A DNA stretch of 64,000 bases, from positions 62,001 through 126,000 of the forward strand of contig JAEKKV010000014.1 of NCBI GenBank assembly GCA_019510185.1, given 5' to 3'. Numbering within the stretch: position 1 is the stretch's first letter; each line of letters starts with the position of its first letter. Made by a program: the position numbers and the translations under genes. Source of the stretch: Verrucomicrobiota bacterium (lineage in GTDB: Bacteria > Verrucomicrobiota > Verrucomicrobiia > Opitutales > Opitutaceae). The notes below the pieces were generated by a model. That model saw nothing but the letters and a program-made list of their open reading frames with translations. It made no database searches and was not told where the DNA came from. Below, piece by piece: positions 1 to 9,193 of this stretch.

Positions 1-1206
1 CTCCTTCCAGTCGATCTTCGCGCGCACGTCGGGAATGTATTTTTCCAGCGCCACGAGCGACTCCTCGATCAGACGTTCCTTGTGCTTTTCGTAGTCGGCC
101 TCGGAAAGGGCGTTCCAGTCGGGATACTTGCCGTTGAGCGAGGCGACCACCGTGTAGCGATGCGTGCCGGGGCGGGTCTCGGGATAATACACCGAGAACG
201 TGCGGCTGGTCGTATGTAAGGACGTGAGTTCCTGCGGGCTGTATTTGGGAGCGTCGGAGGTAAAAACGAGATCGCCGATGTGCGGGATGCTTTCGCCTTT
301 GCGAATGCCAAAATACACCTGGCAGGAGCTGGAGTTGATGCGCACCGCCCGCGCCTGCTCGACGAAATCAGCGGGAAAATTTTCCTCTCCGGCGAGACGG
401 AAGATCGTGTTCTTGATGTTGGCGTTGGAGAGAACGGCCTTGGCGCGGATGACGCGACCGCTTTTCGCGACGATGCCGCAGGCGACCTTCCGTCCGTCGC
501 GCTCCTCGACGAGGATGCGATCGACCAGGACTTTTTTGCGCAGCTCGACGCCGTTTTTCTGAAGCTCGGCGACCATCTTGGCGATGAGCAGGTCGGAGCC
601 GCCTTGGAAGGTGAACACGCCGGCGCCCATGAAATTGGAGAACACGATGCCGAAGGTGATCGCCGGATCGTCAAAGGTGGAACCGTTGGCGTAGGAAATC
701 GGCTCCATCAACAGGCGGTGCACGTCGTCGCGGCCGGGGAAGAATCGCTCGAACATCTGCCCCGTGGTCTCGGAGTTGCTGTCGTAGTAATTCATCGCCC
801 GCAGATAATCGTAGAACGCCTCGACTTGGTCGCGCGGCAGCTTGAATTGCTCGACGAGCACGCGGGTGTAGTCCTCGCGGGTGAACGTGGTCCACACGTC
901 CATCTGCGGATTGACGAAGCGAACGTCCTTCAGCTGGTGGATGGAGTCGGCGATTTCCTTCGTCCAATAGCGGCGGCAGCTCTTGATCATGCCGCTGGGA
1001 AAACCGTGGAGGGAGATGTCGAAGATGTGGCCGCCCTTGCGCGTGAACCAGGTGGCGAGGCCGCCATATTGATAGTGATGCTCGAGCAGCAGCACCCGAT
1101 GCCCCGCTTTCGCGAGGACGTTGGCGCCAGTCAGTCCGCCGAGACCGCTGCCGATCACGATAACATCATACTCGTCGGCAACCCCTTTGAGCCAGTCGTA
1201 AGCCAT
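1..1206 (-). CDS. CrtI-like FAD-dependent oxidoreductase (partial, C-terminus off window)
   Basis: Only the first 402 codons are present and the gene continues past base 1. The N-terminus carries a Rossmann FAD-binding motif ([20 protein letters not shown]) followed by a glutamate at the end of the second strand ([11 protein letters not shown]), typical of the phytoene desaturase / retinol saturase group of flavoproteins. Such enzymes desaturate, saturate or isomerise conjugated hydrophobic chains. It lies 61 bp downstream of the EamA transporter gene and is probably the third gene of one transcript with the other FAD enzyme at 2185-3633. The start is the ATG at 1206. The substrate cannot be read from sequence; the nearby acyl carrier protein and ketosynthase make an acyl or polyene chain more likely than a carotenoid. 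Confidence 0.8.
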   Translation of the reverse strand, partial: MAYDWLKGVADEYDVIVIGSGLGGLTGANVLAKAGHRVLLLEHHYQYGGLATWFTRKGGHIFDISLHGFPSGMIKSCRRYWTKEIADSIHQLKDVRFVNPQMDVWTTFTREDYTRVLVEQFKLPRDQVEAFYDYLRAMNYYDSNSETTGQMFERFFPGRDDVHRLLMEPISYANGSTFDDPAITFGIVFSNFMGAGVFTFQGGSDLLIAKMVAELQKNGVELRKKVLVDRILVEERDGRKVACGIVAKSGRVIRAKAVLSNANIKNTIFRLAGEENFPADFVEQARAVRINSSSCQVYFGIRKGESIPHIGDLVFTSDAPKYSPQELTSLHTTSRTFSVYYPETRPGTHRYTVVASLNGKYPDWNALSEADYEKHKERLIEESLVALEKYIPDVRAKIDWKE

Positions 1207-1267
1207 GGAACGGCCGAGTGAAGGCGCGTTCCGCCCGGGTGCAAGGGGTTTTGCGCGACGACCTCGT

Positions 1268-2164
1268 CTAGCCCATCAGCGTGATCACGATGCCCGCGAT
1301 GATGCCGATGACGGCCGGCAGCTTGTGCCGTCCGTTTTGTTCGCCAAAAAGCAGCACCCCGCCGGCAAACGCCACCAGCGTGCTGCCGCGCCGAAAGCTC
1401 GACACCAGCGACACCAACGCGTCGGGCGCGCGCAAGGCGTCGAAATAAAGGAAATCGGCGACCAACAGCGCCAGTGAGATCAGTACGATGCTCCAACGCC
1501 AGTGAAACACGTTGCGCGGCCACCAGCGCAGCTTCCAGCCGACCGCCAGCGGCAGAAACAGCAGCGCGAGGTAAATCGAAAACCAGCACTGCACCGTCGC
1601 TGCGGTAAAACCCGAGCGCCCGAGGAGAAATTTATCGTAAAGCCCGCTCACCGCGCCGATCAGCGTGCCGGCGACCAGAAAACCAATCCACTTGTCCCGA
1701 TGAAAATGAATGCCCTCGCGCCGACCGGCGAACGACAGGCCGGCGAAGGCCGCCAGCGTGATGAGGACGCCCGTGATCTCCAGCGGCGAAGGACGTTCTC
1801 CGAGGACGAGCAACGCGCCAAACAACGTCCACATCGGCCCGGTCGCCCGAATGGGTGCGGCGATGGACACGGGCAGCTGCTTCACCGCGAAATAGCTGCA
1901 CACCCACGAGGCCGCCACGATGGCGGACTTGAGCAGCAGTTGAAGATGTTGCACCGGCGTGAGCGGCTCGACTTGCAAGGCCGTCGGCAGCCCGCCCGGC
2001 AGTGAAGCGTTGGCCGCCAGCAACGACAGCCAGACGGCCGCGCTGCACAGATTCGCGAGAAACAGCACGGGCAGCACGGCGTTGTCCCGCACCGCGTGCT
2101 TGGCGCTGAGATCGTAAATCCCCAGGAAAAACGCGGAAATCAGGGTGGCGGCGATCCAGTGCAT
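1268..2164 (-). CDS. EamA/DMT-family membrane transporter
   Basis: 298 residues, the usual size of a ten-helix drug/metabolite transporter. Hydrophobic segments repeat through the whole chain in two similar halves, as in EamA proteins: the first half begins [15 protein letters not shown] and the second begins near [19 protein letters not shown]. The reading frame stays open well upstream into the preceding gene; the ATG at 2164 is chosen because the protein there begins directly with the first membrane helix and lies 20 bp after the stop of the upstream FAD oxidoreductase. Placed between two FAD oxidoreductases, it may export or flip a product of the cluster, but EamA proteins are very diverse and the substrate is unknown. 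Confidence 0.8.
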   Translation of the reverse strand: MHWIAATLISAFFLGIYDLSAKHAVRDNAVLPVLFLANLCSAAVWLSLLAANASLPGGLPTALQVEPLTPVQHLQLLLKSAIVAASWVCSYFAVKQLPVSIAAPIRATGPMWTLFGALLVLGERPSPLEITGVLITLAAFAGLSFAGRREGIHFHRDKWIGFLVAGTLIGAVSGLYDKFLLGRSGFTAATVQCWFSIYLALLFLPLAVGWKLRWWPRNVFHWRWSIVLISLALLVADFLYFDALRAPDALVSLVSSFRRGSTLVAFAGGVLLFGEQNGRHKLPAVIGIIAGIVITLMG

Positions 2165-2184
2165 CGAGGGCGCTGAAAAATCGC

Positions 2185-3633
2185 TCAAGCGCGCGCCTGA
2201 AGGACGTGAAAATTCGCCATGGAAATGCCGCTGAGCATCGCGCCGACGATGCCGAGAAAGCCTTGGTCGGTGCCGGCGAGATAAAGGTTCGCGAGCGCGG
2301 TACGCCCGTCGCGAAGCTTGACCGGAGAACCGTAGATGGCGCCACCGGTGTGCCCGGTGAATTTCGTGATCGTACGCGGAGTGAACATATCCGTTGCCAC
2401 AGTAGCGCGAGTCAGCGCGTTCGCCGACGACAGCGGCGGCAGGAAACGTTGGGCGCTGCGCTGGATCTCCGCATACCAGCGCCGCTTGTCGGCTTGGTAA
2501 ACGTCCTCGGACAGGTGCGCCCATTGCTCGTAGCTGGCAAGACAGGTGCAACGGAAGAGACCATCGGGCAAGTGACGGCCTTCTCCGAACTCGAAGTTGT
2601 TCGGCAGGCAGATGACTCCGCTGCGGGTGTCGACCTGCGCCTCGCTGGAAGCATAGGTGAACGACTCGGAATCGTTGAAAAACACGATCGTGTCGTCGCC
2701 CCAGCCCAGCGCGGCCGGCTGGCGGTCGAGCACGGTGATGGTTTCGCAATAGCTGAGGGCGCCGACCGGGGCGGCCGGGCGGGCTTCGGCTTTCGCGAGC
2801 GGCAGTCCCGGCAGGAGCCGTTCGGTTTCGGGCGCGCCGATGGTACTGATGACATGCGTGGCGGTGACCTCGCCGCCGTCGTCGAGGAGAAGCGCCGTCG
2901 CCCGGCCGTCGCGAGCGTGGATCGCCTTCACGCCGCATTTCATGCGGCGCTCGCCGCCGGCTTCGCGGTACTTGTCGAGCAACACCCGCAGGATTACGCG
3001 CACGCCGTCGAACGGACGCGCGAAACCCTCCAGAAAGAGGGCCTTGAACATGATCACGAACTGGCCGAACTCCATGTCCCGCTCCGTCGCGCTTCCGTAG
3101 TACATGACCGGGCAAAACAGCATGTCTTCGAGCAACGGATCCGTAAGGTAACGTCGGAGGACCGCGCGGGCCGACTCGGGTTGCGCCTCGAGGGAAACAT
3201 CATCATACGCCTTGATCACGGCGACCAGCCGCCGGAAACCATCGATCTGGGCCGGAAACTGCCGGGCGACTTCGCTTTCAAAAACCAGGAAATCGTTGGT
3301 GAAACGCAACGACACCTCGCCGTGCGGACCGAAGGCGATGCGGGACTGCTTCTGCTCGCAGAGGGCGAATTCCTCGCGATCAATGCGGAGCTGGCGCAGG
3401 AGTTTGGTGAGCGGCGTGCCTTTGACGCCGGGACGCACGAAATTGGTCATCGCATGCAGGCCCACGTCATATTTACGCCCGGCGATGCTGTAGAAGCCGT
3501 TAAGCCCGCCGACGGCGTTGTGCCGTTCGAAGATGCAGACTTTTTTCCCAAAATGCGCCAGCCGGATGCCCGCAGCCAGCCCGGACATGCCCGCGCCGAT
3601 GATGGCGACGTCGTAATGGGTGGCGGTGTTCAT
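2185..3633 (-). CDS. NAD(P)/FAD-dependent oxidoreductase, phytoene desaturase superfamily
   Basis: 482 residues. The N-terminal dinucleotide-binding fold is clear (VAIIGAGMSGLAAGIRL, then CIFERHNAVGGLNGFY), and the C-terminal part has the family's second FAD contact (LYLAGTDQGFLGIVGAMLSG). It is a complete second copy of the enzyme type seen at 1-1206, though the two differ clearly in sequence. It is first in the run 3633 to 1, with gaps of 20 and 61 bp to the next two genes. A hairpin terminator at 3726-3748 separates it from the ketosynthase/ACP pair upstream, so it probably has its own promoter in 3634-3725. Role by context: redox step on a carrier-bound or free acyl/polyene chain. Confidence 0.8.
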   Translation of the reverse strand: MNTATHYDVAIIGAGMSGLAAGIRLAHFGKKVCIFERHNAVGGLNGFYSIAGRKYDVGLHAMTNFVRPGVKGTPLTKLLRQLRIDREEFALCEQKQSRIAFGPHGEVSLRFTNDFLVFESEVARQFPAQIDGFRRLVAVIKAYDDVSLEAQPESARAVLRRYLTDPLLEDMLFCPVMYYGSATERDMEFGQFVIMFKALFLEGFARPFDGVRVILRVLLDKYREAGGERRMKCGVKAIHARDGRATALLLDDGGEVTATHVISTIGAPETERLLPGLPLAKAEARPAAPVGALSYCETITVLDRQPAALGWGDDTIVFFNDSESFTYASSEAQVDTRSGVICLPNNFEFGEGRHLPDGLFRCTCLASYEQWAHLSEDVYQADKRRWYAEIQRSAQRFLPPLSSANALTRATVATDMFTPRTITKFTGHTGGAIYGSPVKLRDGRTALANLYLAGTDQGFLGIVGAMLSGISMANFHVLQARA

Positions 3634-3725
3634 CTAAAAATTAAAATCTCACGCGTTCACGCAAAGGCGTGGTTTTAAAAATCGGGATACTGCCGTGTCC
3701 GGAAGACTTAATGTGAGCACTAAAA

Positions 3726-3748
3726 AGGCCGGGACAGTGTCCCGGCCT
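3726..3748 (-). terminator. Rho-independent terminator after the ACP gene
   Basis: Perfect 9-bp inverted repeat (aggccggga / tcccggcct) with a 5-nt loop. Read on the minus strand it is followed by TTTTTA, and it lies 22 bp beyond the ACP stop codon. It splits the ketosynthase-ACP transcript from the FAD oxidoreductase genes. Confidence 0.8.
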
Positions 3749-3769
3749 CAAAGCGTTTCACGCAGGCCA

Positions 3770-4027
3770 TTACTTGCCGAGGGCGGCAAATTTCGGCGTC
3801 AGGTACTCGGCGCAGCTGTCGAGCGTGGCGAGCTGGGGATAATCGGCCTCGGGCACCTCGATGTTATGGCGCTTGCGCAGTTCCATCACGATATCGAGGA
3901 AGTCCATGGAATCCAACTGCATCTGATCGCGCAGGCGGACGTCGGGCTTGAGGTTGGAGAGGTCTTCGTCAGGGGCGATGTCGGCGATGATGTCGAGGAC
4001 CACCTGTTTGGTTTCGTCTTTGGTCAT
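3770..4027 (-). CDS. Acyl carrier protein
   Basis: 85 residues, the standard length of a discrete acyl carrier protein. The phosphopantetheine attachment site is the DSM motif (LDSMDFLDIVMEL), with Ser40 as the modified residue. It is acidic and helical like other ACPs. The frame stays open upstream, but the ATG at 4027 gives the canonical ACP N-terminus (MTKDETKQ) 23 bp after the ketosynthase stop. Being paired with a single ketosynthase, and not with fabD/fabG, suggests a dedicated carrier for a specialised product instead of the housekeeping fatty-acid ACP, which would be expected elsewhere in the genome. Confidence 0.88.
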   Translation of the reverse strand: MTKDETKQVVLDIIADIAPDEDLSNLKPDVRLRDQMQLDSMDFLDIVMELRKRHNIEVPEADYPQLATLDSCAEYLTPKFAALGK

Positions 4028-4050
4028 GAAGCGTGAAGTAAGGGGCGGAG

Positions 4051-5295
4051 TTAGGGCACAAAGCGTTTCACAATCAACGTGGAATTTATGCCGAGCATGC
4101 CAAAGGAGTTGTTCAGGATGGCGTCCACGCGACCGACCTTCTTCGGCTGGTTGAGCACGAGACCGGGCAAGGCGCACTGCGGATCGAGGTCGTCGACGTT
4201 GATCGTGGGGTGCACAACGAGATCGTCAAAGGAGGGGAGATTGCCCGCCAGCTCCAGCGCGCCGGCCGCGCCCATGCAATGACCGATGAAGCTCTTGGTG
4301 TTGTTGATGTAGGTGTCGGGGCAGCCTTCGCCAAACACCGCGCGGATCGCCTCGCACTCCTGGATGTCGCCCATGGGCGTGGCGGTGGCGTGGGTGTTGA
4401 CGATATGAATGTCCCGCGGCGCCAGGCCGGCGGAGGCGATGGCCTTGCGCACGCACTCGGCCTGGCGGCCGGGATTGGGCAGCACGTAGTCGCTGGCGTC
4501 GGAATTCACGCAGTAGCCGGCGATCTCGCCGTAGATTTTCGCGCCGCGCGCGAGCGCGTCGTCGAGGCGCTCGAGCGTGTAAAGCGCGCCGCCTTCGGAG
4601 ACCACGATGCCGTTGCGCGCCTTGTCGAAGGGGCGCGAGGCTTTCTTCGGCTCAACGTGGGTGGCGAGCGCGCCCTGGGATTTGAAGCCGGCGAAAATGC
4701 CGAAGGTGTGAATGCTCTCGCTGATGCCGCCGCAGATGGCCAAATCGACTTCGCCGAGGCGCAGCATCTGCGCGGCGTGGATCAGGCCCATGTTGCCGGC
4801 GGCGCAGGCGGCGCCGATAGTGTAGGCGGGACCGGTGATTCCCAGACTGAGCGAGACCTCGCCGGCAGGGTTGTTGGCGACGGTGCGCGGGTTGTGATAA
4901 TGGGACCAGAACTTCGTGTCGTAATTGAACTTCGAGATGGCGTAGATTTCGTTCTCGGTTTCCACGTTGCCGTGCTCGGTGCAGCCCACGTAGATGCCGA
5001 CACGATCTTTAGGGAAGATGGCAAAATCGATGCCGCTGTCCGCCACGGCCTCATGCGCGCAGTAGATGGAGATGGAGCCGGCGCGCGTCCCGACGCGGAG
5101 CTCCTTTTTTTTCTGATACTTAAGCGGGTCGTAATGACAAACGCCGGCCAGACATTCCCCCATGTATCTCACCGTAAGTTTCTCGATCCCCGCCACGCCA
5201 TTGAGCAAATTCTGCCGGAACTCGGGCAGGGTGTTGCCGTTGGGTGCGGTCAGACCGACTCCGGTGATGACGATACGGGCGGGTTTTGGAAGCAT
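4051..5295 (-). CDS. Beta-ketoacyl-ACP synthase (FabF-like)
   Basis: 414 residues, matching FabF/KAS II size. The thiolase-fold catalytic triad is intact: Cys164 in GAACAAGNMG, His302 in NTHATATPMGD and His339 in SFIGHCMGAAG. It would condense an acyl group held on the enzyme with malonyl-ACP. The ATG at 5295 is preferred over an earlier in-frame start because the family begins at the following ITGVG strand. It is co-transcribed with the ACP at 3770-4027 and divergent from galE (58 bp apart). The pairing with its own ACP and two CrtI-like flavoproteins points to an atypical lipid or polyene pathway and not to the core fab operon. Confidence 0.88.
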   Translation of the reverse strand: MLPKPARIVITGVGLTAPNGNTLPEFRQNLLNGVAGIEKLTVRYMGECLAGVCHYDPLKYQKKKELRVGTRAGSISIYCAHEAVADSGIDFAIFPKDRVGIYVGCTEHGNVETENEIYAISKFNYDTKFWSHYHNPRTVANNPAGEVSLSLGITGPAYTIGAACAAGNMGLIHAAQMLRLGEVDLAICGGISESIHTFGIFAGFKSQGALATHVEPKKASRPFDKARNGIVVSEGGALYTLERLDDALARGAKIYGEIAGYCVNSDASDYVLPNPGRQAECVRKAIASAGLAPRDIHIVNTHATATPMGDIQECEAIRAVFGEGCPDTYINNTKSFIGHCMGAAGALELAGNLPSFDDLVVHPTINVDDLDPQCALPGLVLNQPKKVGRVDAILNNSFGMLGINSTLIVKRFVP

Positions 5296-5353
5296 GGGTA
5301 AGGAAATCGCTAGCCAAGTCCTCTTTAAACGCAATACAAGCTCTGCCTAACCT

Positions 5354-6343
5354 ATGAACGTTCTTGTTGTTGGAGGAGCCGGTTACATCGGCAGTCATTG
5401 CGTCCGTCAACTTGTCGCCGCCGGCCATAACCCGGTCGTACTCGACAACCTGATCTTCGGCCATCGCGAGGCCGTCGCCGCGGACATTCCCTTCTATCCG
5501 GCCAACCTCGGCAACGAGAGCGAAGTCGGCAAGATTCTCCGCAAGGAGAAGATCGACTTGGTGATGCATTTCGCCGCCTACACCTACGTGGGCGAGAGCG
5601 TCACCGACCCGCTCAAATATTACTTCAACAACGTCGCCTCCACCTTGCATCTCCTGCGCGCGATGATGGCGGCGAAGGTTAACAAGTTCGTCTTCTCGTC
5701 CACCTGCGCCACCTACGGCATCCCCGATAAGATGCCGCTGGTCGAAACGATGCCGCAGGCCCCCATCAACCCCTACGGCCAGACCAAGCTCGACGTCGAA
5801 AACGCCCTCAAGGCTTTCGCCCACGCCTACGGCCTGAGCTTCGCCATCTTCCGCTATTTCAACGCGGCCGGCGCCGCCGAGGACGGCACCATCGGCGAAC
5901 AGCACAACCCCGAGACACACATCATCCCCCTCGTGATCGACGCGGCGGTGGGCCGCCGCGAAAACGTGCAGATTTTCGGCACCGACTACCCCACCCCGGA
6001 CGGTACCTGCCTGCGTGACTATGTGCATGTGGACGACCTCAGCCGCGCCCACATTGCGGTCTTCGACAAACTCGACAAACCCGGCACCGGCCTCTTCTAC
6101 AACCTCGGCACCGGCACGCCCACCTCGGTGCTCGAAGTTATCCATGCCGTCGAAAAAGTCACCGGCAAGAAAGTCCCCTACGTAACCGCGCCGCGCCGCG
6201 CTGGCGACCCTCCCGCACTTTACGCCGACTCCTCCAAGGCCGTCCGCGAACTCGGCTGGGACATCAAGTTCAAGAGCATCGAGCCCATTGTCGCCACCGC
6301 TTGGAAATGGCACTCGGCACACCCCGACGGTTTTAAAAAGTGA
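5354..6343 (+). CDS. galE: UDP-glucose 4-epimerase
   Basis: 329 residues of the extended short-chain dehydrogenase family. The NAD-binding motif GGAGYIGSH starts at residue 7 and the catalytic YxxxK is Tyr141/Lys145 (NPYGQTK), with the upstream Ser/Thr in FSSTCATYG. It interconverts UDP-glucose and UDP-galactose in the cytoplasm and feeds polysaccharide and glycoconjugate synthesis. It stands alone, divergent from the ketosynthase gene, and ends in a strong terminator at 6390-6416. Length and motifs match GalE closely; epimerisation of other UDP-sugars cannot be excluded. Confidence 0.92.
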   Translation: MNVLVVGGAGYIGSHCVRQLVAAGHNPVVLDNLIFGHREAVAADIPFYPANLGNESEVGKILRKEKIDLVMHFAAYTYVGESVTDPLKYYFNNVASTLHLLRAMMAAKVNKFVFSSTCATYGIPDKMPLVETMPQAPINPYGQTKLDVENALKAFAHAYGLSFAIFRYFNAAGAAEDGTIGEQHNPETHIIPLVIDAAVGRRENVQIFGTDYPTPDGTCLRDYVHVDDLSRAHIAVFDKLDKPGTGLFYNLGTGTPTSVLEVIHAVEKVTGKKVPYVTAPRRAGDPPALYADSSKAVRELGWDIKFKSIEPIVATAWKWHSAHPDGFKK

Positions 6344-6389
6344 GCGAGTCGCCCGCTCGTGGCGCCTAGACGAGGCCCACACCACTCTG

Positions 6390-6416
6390 CCGCCGGCTCA
6401 CCCCGGCGGTTTTTTT
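6390..6416 (+). terminator. Rho-independent terminator of galE
   Basis: 7-bp perfect GC stem (ccgccgg / ccggcgg) with a 6-nt loop followed by seven T residues, about 47 bp after the galE stop. Confidence 0.88.
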
Positions 6417-6450
6417 ATGGTCACAAATGACGCCCGAAAGGCCAATCTTG

Positions 6451-6468
6451 CCATTTTAGCCAAAATGG
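6451..6468. promoter_or_regulatory. Inverted repeat, candidate operator of the toxin-antitoxin pair
   Basis: Perfect 7-bp inverted repeat ccatttt-agcc-aaaatgg, 13 bp before the antitoxin start codon and in AT-rich DNA that stands out from the GC-rich surroundings. Phd/YefM antitoxins usually repress their own operon by binding such palindromes; that it does so here is inference. Confidence 0.5.
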
Positions 6469-6481
6469 GAACATTCCAGAC

Positions 6482-6847
6482 ATGGCCAACACTGCTCCCG
6501 CCTCCCTCGCCTTTGGTTTCGCCTCCATCGCCGATCTGCCGGAAATCACCGCCAGCGTCCTCAAAAACAAGTTCAGCGAGGTGGCGCGTCTCGCCGCCCG
6601 CGAACCCCTCGCCGTCACCCGCCACCATCGTCGCGAATACGTCATTCTCACCGCCGGCCAATACGAAGAGCTGCAGCAGAGCCGCCTCGCGCCGCTGAAA
6701 TCGCTGGCCGGCGATTTTGATCGGATGGTCGCCAGGATGAACACGCCCGCGGACCGGGCCGCTCGCGCGAGTTTTTTCAAGGCGTCTGCCGTGAAGCCTT
6801 CCGCCGGTCTGGCCAAATTGAAACGGCAGCCCCCCAATGGCCGCTAA
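6482..6847 (+). CDS. Phd/YefM-type antitoxin
   Basis: 121 residues. The core around residues 22-60 (ASVLKNKFSEVARLAAREPLAV followed by TRHHRREYVILTAGQYEEL) has the Phd/YefM layout: a short strand, a helix that dimerises on DNA, then a VTRHGR-like strand and the 'vil' strand before a helix. The C-terminal half is basic and probably disordered, as expected for the toxin-binding part. It overlaps the following kinase gene by 11 bp, the coupled arrangement typical of antitoxin-toxin operons. A palindrome directly upstream could be its operator. Confidence 0.75.
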   Translation: MANTAPASLAFGFASIADLPEITASVLKNKFSEVARLAAREPLAVTRHHRREYVILTAGQYEELQQSRLAPLKSLAGDFDRMVARMNTPADRAARASFFKASAVKPSAGLAKLKRQPPNGR

Positions 6848-7499
6848 GCCCCGCAAACTCGCGCGGCCTCCCGTCCTCACCGTCCTGGCCGGGGTGAACG
6901 GAGCGGGAAAGAGCAGTGTCGGCGGCACGGCGTTGCGCGCCTGCGGCGCCGAATATTTCAACCCCGACGAATATGCGCGCCAGCTGCGCGCCCAGGAATC
7001 GTTGCCCAGGGAAAAAGCCAACGCGATCGCCTGGGCCTATGGCAAAGGGAAGCTCGCAGAGGCCATCGAGACAGGCACGGACTTCACCTTCGAATCCACG
7101 CTCGGTGGCAAGACCATCACCGATCTTCTGATCCACGCCGTCGGCCAAGGACACGTCCTCGATATCTGGTTTGCCGGCTTGGAAAGCGTGGACCTGCACC
7201 TCGCACGTGTCGCCCGGCGCGTGGCCGAAGGCGGACATCCCATCCCCGAGGTCGACATTCGCAAGCGTTGGATCGGCAGCCACGAAAACATCATCCGCCT
7301 GATCCCGCTCTTGCGCACGCTGCGTGTGTTCGACAACTCCCGGGAAGTCGCCGCACGCGAGGAGCCGGCCCCCGTGTTGCTTCTGTCGATCGAAGACGGG
7401 CGGTTGGCATATCCCGGTCCCGAGGCTCTTGCCGCCACGCCCGGGTGGGCCAAACCGCTCGTCGCCGCGGCCTACCGCCATTTCGGCCTCATGGCCTGA
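6837..7499 (+). CDS. Zeta-toxin-like P-loop kinase
   Basis: 220 residues. A Walker A motif (GVNGAGKSS, residues 19-27) follows the first strand, and DFTFESTLGGKT near residue 80 is the substrate-side motif shared by zeta toxins and related AAA-type kinases. Classical zeta toxins phosphorylate UDP-N-acetylglucosamine and block peptidoglycan synthesis; whether this member does so is unknown. It starts inside the upstream Phd-like gene (11-bp overlap), so the two are translationally coupled. Zeta toxins usually pair with an epsilon antitoxin, so the Phd-like partner is a different arrangement. It could instead be a non-toxic small-molecule kinase. Confidence 0.75.
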   Translation: MAAKPRKLARPPVLTVLAGVNGAGKSSVGGTALRACGAEYFNPDEYARQLRAQESLPREKANAIAWAYGKGKLAEAIETGTDFTFESTLGGKTITDLLIHAVGQGHVLDIWFAGLESVDLHLARVARRVAEGGHPIPEVDIRKRWIGSHENIIRLIPLLRTLRVFDNSREVAAREEPAPVLLLSIEDGRLAYPGPEALAATPGWAKPLVAAAYRHFGLMA

Positions 7500-7520
7500 C
7501 AATCTCCGCTGAATCCCGCA

Positions 7521-7549
7521 CCCAGCCGCTCCGCGCGAAAACGGCTGGG
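7521..7549. terminator. Hairpin between convergent genes
   Basis: 8-bp perfect stem cccagccg / cggctggg with a 13-nt loop in the 57-bp gap between the zeta-like kinase and the NtrC-family gene. It has no T-run, so termination efficiency is uncertain. Confidence 0.45.
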
Positions 7550-7556
7550 GCCGTCC

Positions 7557-9095
7557 TCAGATCTTCAGTCCGAGTTCGTCGACGCGCTTGCGCAACGTGG
7601 CGCGGGTCATGCCAAGTTTTTCGGAAGCCTTCAGCAAGTTGCCCTCGGTCGCCGTAAGCACGCGCACGATCATTTCACGTTCCAACCGTTCCATGATCGG
7701 TTCTTCGCCTTCGCTGAAGGCGACGTGCAGGAAATCCAGGGCGCGCTGAACGTTGAGCGCCGGTTCACCGGAAGCCACGCTCTCGGCCACAATCTGGGCG
7801 GTGGCAAGCGCGGCGACCTCGGCCGCCGTGGTGCGGGCCATTTCGAAGGGCGCCATGCTGGCGACGGAGGCGGCCGCGGGAGCGAGCGGCGCCAGTCCGG
7901 CCGCTTCGCGCACCTCGGCCGGCAGATCCTTCAACAAGATCGTGTCGCCCTGCGCGATGACCGCGCTGCGGTAGATCACGTTTTCCAGTTCGCGCACGTT
8001 GCCCGGCCAACGGTGGCGGGTGAGCACGGCGAGGGCCTCCGGCGAAACCTTGCTCGCGCGGGCCTTCTTTTGCTTCACCAGATTCTGGATGCAGAAATCG
8101 ACGATCTGCGGCACATCGTCCACCCGCTCGCGCAGGGCGGGCATCTTGATGCGCACGACGTTGAGCCGGTAATAAAGGTCCTCGCGGAAGGTTTTGGCCT
8201 TAACCATTTCCTCAAGATCCTTGTTGGTTGCGGCGATGATGCGGACGTCCACCTTGATCGTGTCGGTGCCGCCCACGCGCTGGATCTCGCCCTGCTGGAG
8301 AACGCGCAGGATCTTGGTCTGCGTCGCCAGCGCCATGTCGCCGATCTCGTCGAGGAAGATGGTTCCGCCGTCGCACAGCTCGAATTTGCCCAGCCGCTGG
8401 CCGGTCGCGCCGGTGAACGACCCCTTTTCGTGACCGAAGAGCTCGCTCTCGATAAGATTGTCCGGGATGGCGGCGCAGTTGACCGCGATGAAGGCCTTGG
8501 ACGCGCGGTGCGAGTGCTTCCAGATGGAACGCGCGACCAGCTCCTTGCCGGTGCCGCTTTCGCCAGTGATCATCACGTTCACGTCGCTGGCGGTCACCTG
8601 ACCGATGATCTTGAACACGTCCTGCATGACCGGCGACGAGCCGACGATGCCCTCCTTGTAATCGTCGCTGTTGATGGTGGGCTTGTAATCGACGACCGCA
8701 CGCATGTCCGCGTGGGCCTTGAGCGCGTTCTCGGCGATCGCCAGCACCTTCGCGGGATCGAAGGGCTTCATGATATAGTCGAACGCCCCGTATTTCATCG
8801 CCTCGATCGCGGTCTGCGCGGTCCCGAACGCGGTCATCAGCACGACGAGCTGCTTGGGGTTGGCCGAGCGGATGTGCTGCAGCGCCTCAAGTCCGCTGAT
8901 GCCGCTCATGCGGATGTCCAGGAAGATGAGATCGGGCGGCGGTCCTTTTTTGACGATCGCCACACCTTGCTCGCCGCTGGGAGCTTCGATGACCAGATAC
9001 TTTCGCGATGAAAGCACGCGGCTCAGCGAATAACGCACTTCGGCGTCGTCATCGATGACGAGAATGTTCGGCGGTTTGAGGGCGGTGTCGGACAT
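7557..9095 (-). CDS. Sigma-54-dependent response regulator, NtrC family
   Basis: 512 residues in the classic three-domain order. Residues 10-125 are a receiver domain with phosphoacceptor Asp60 ([10 protein letters not shown]) and conserved Lys110. Residues 147-385 are the AAA+ domain with Walker A GESGTGKE (178-185), Walker B FLDE near 250, and the sigma-54 contact loop as GSFTGA (225-230) where GAFTGA is usual. The end (about 470-512) is a Fis-type helix-turn-helix. It activates transcription by RNA polymerase with sigma-54 after phosphorylation. No histidine kinase lies beside it, so it is an orphan regulator. A spacer rich in Ala separates the AAA+ and Fis domains. Confidence 0.93.
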   Translation of the reverse strand: MSDTALKPPNILVIDDDAEVRYSLSRVLSSRKYLVIEAPSGEQGVAIVKKGPPPDLIFLDIRMSGISGLEALQHIRSANPKQLVVLMTAFGTAQTAIEAMKYGAFDYIMKPFDPAKVLAIAENALKAHADMRAVVDYKPTINSDDYKEGIVGSSPVMQDVFKIIGQVTASDVNVMITGESGTGKELVARSIWKHSHRASKAFIAVNCAAIPDNLIESELFGHEKGSFTGATGQRLGKFELCDGGTIFLDEIGDMALATQTKILRVLQQGEIQRVGGTDTIKVDVRIIAATNKDLEEMVKAKTFREDLYYRLNVVRIKMPALRERVDDVPQIVDFCIQNLVKQKKARASKVSPEALAVLTRHRWPGNVRELENVIYRSAVIAQGDTILLKDLPAEVREAAGLAPLAPAAASVASMAPFEMARTTAAEVAALATAQIVAESVASGEPALNVQRALDFLHVAFSEGEEPIMERLEREMIVRVLTATEGNLLKASEKLGMTRATLRKRVDELGLKI

Positions 9096-9193
9096 GGGAA
9101 CAGGAAGATGGAACGGACGGTGGCCGGAAGGGCACCGTCACCCAGCCAAGGGTGGTTACGCCAAATACCCGGTGGGTCAATGCGCTTGTGCGC

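Noticed and set aside
5120..6385. 421-codon minus-strand frame over galE
   Set aside because: Low-complexity Gly/Val/Asp translation with no family features, fully antisense to a clear GalE.
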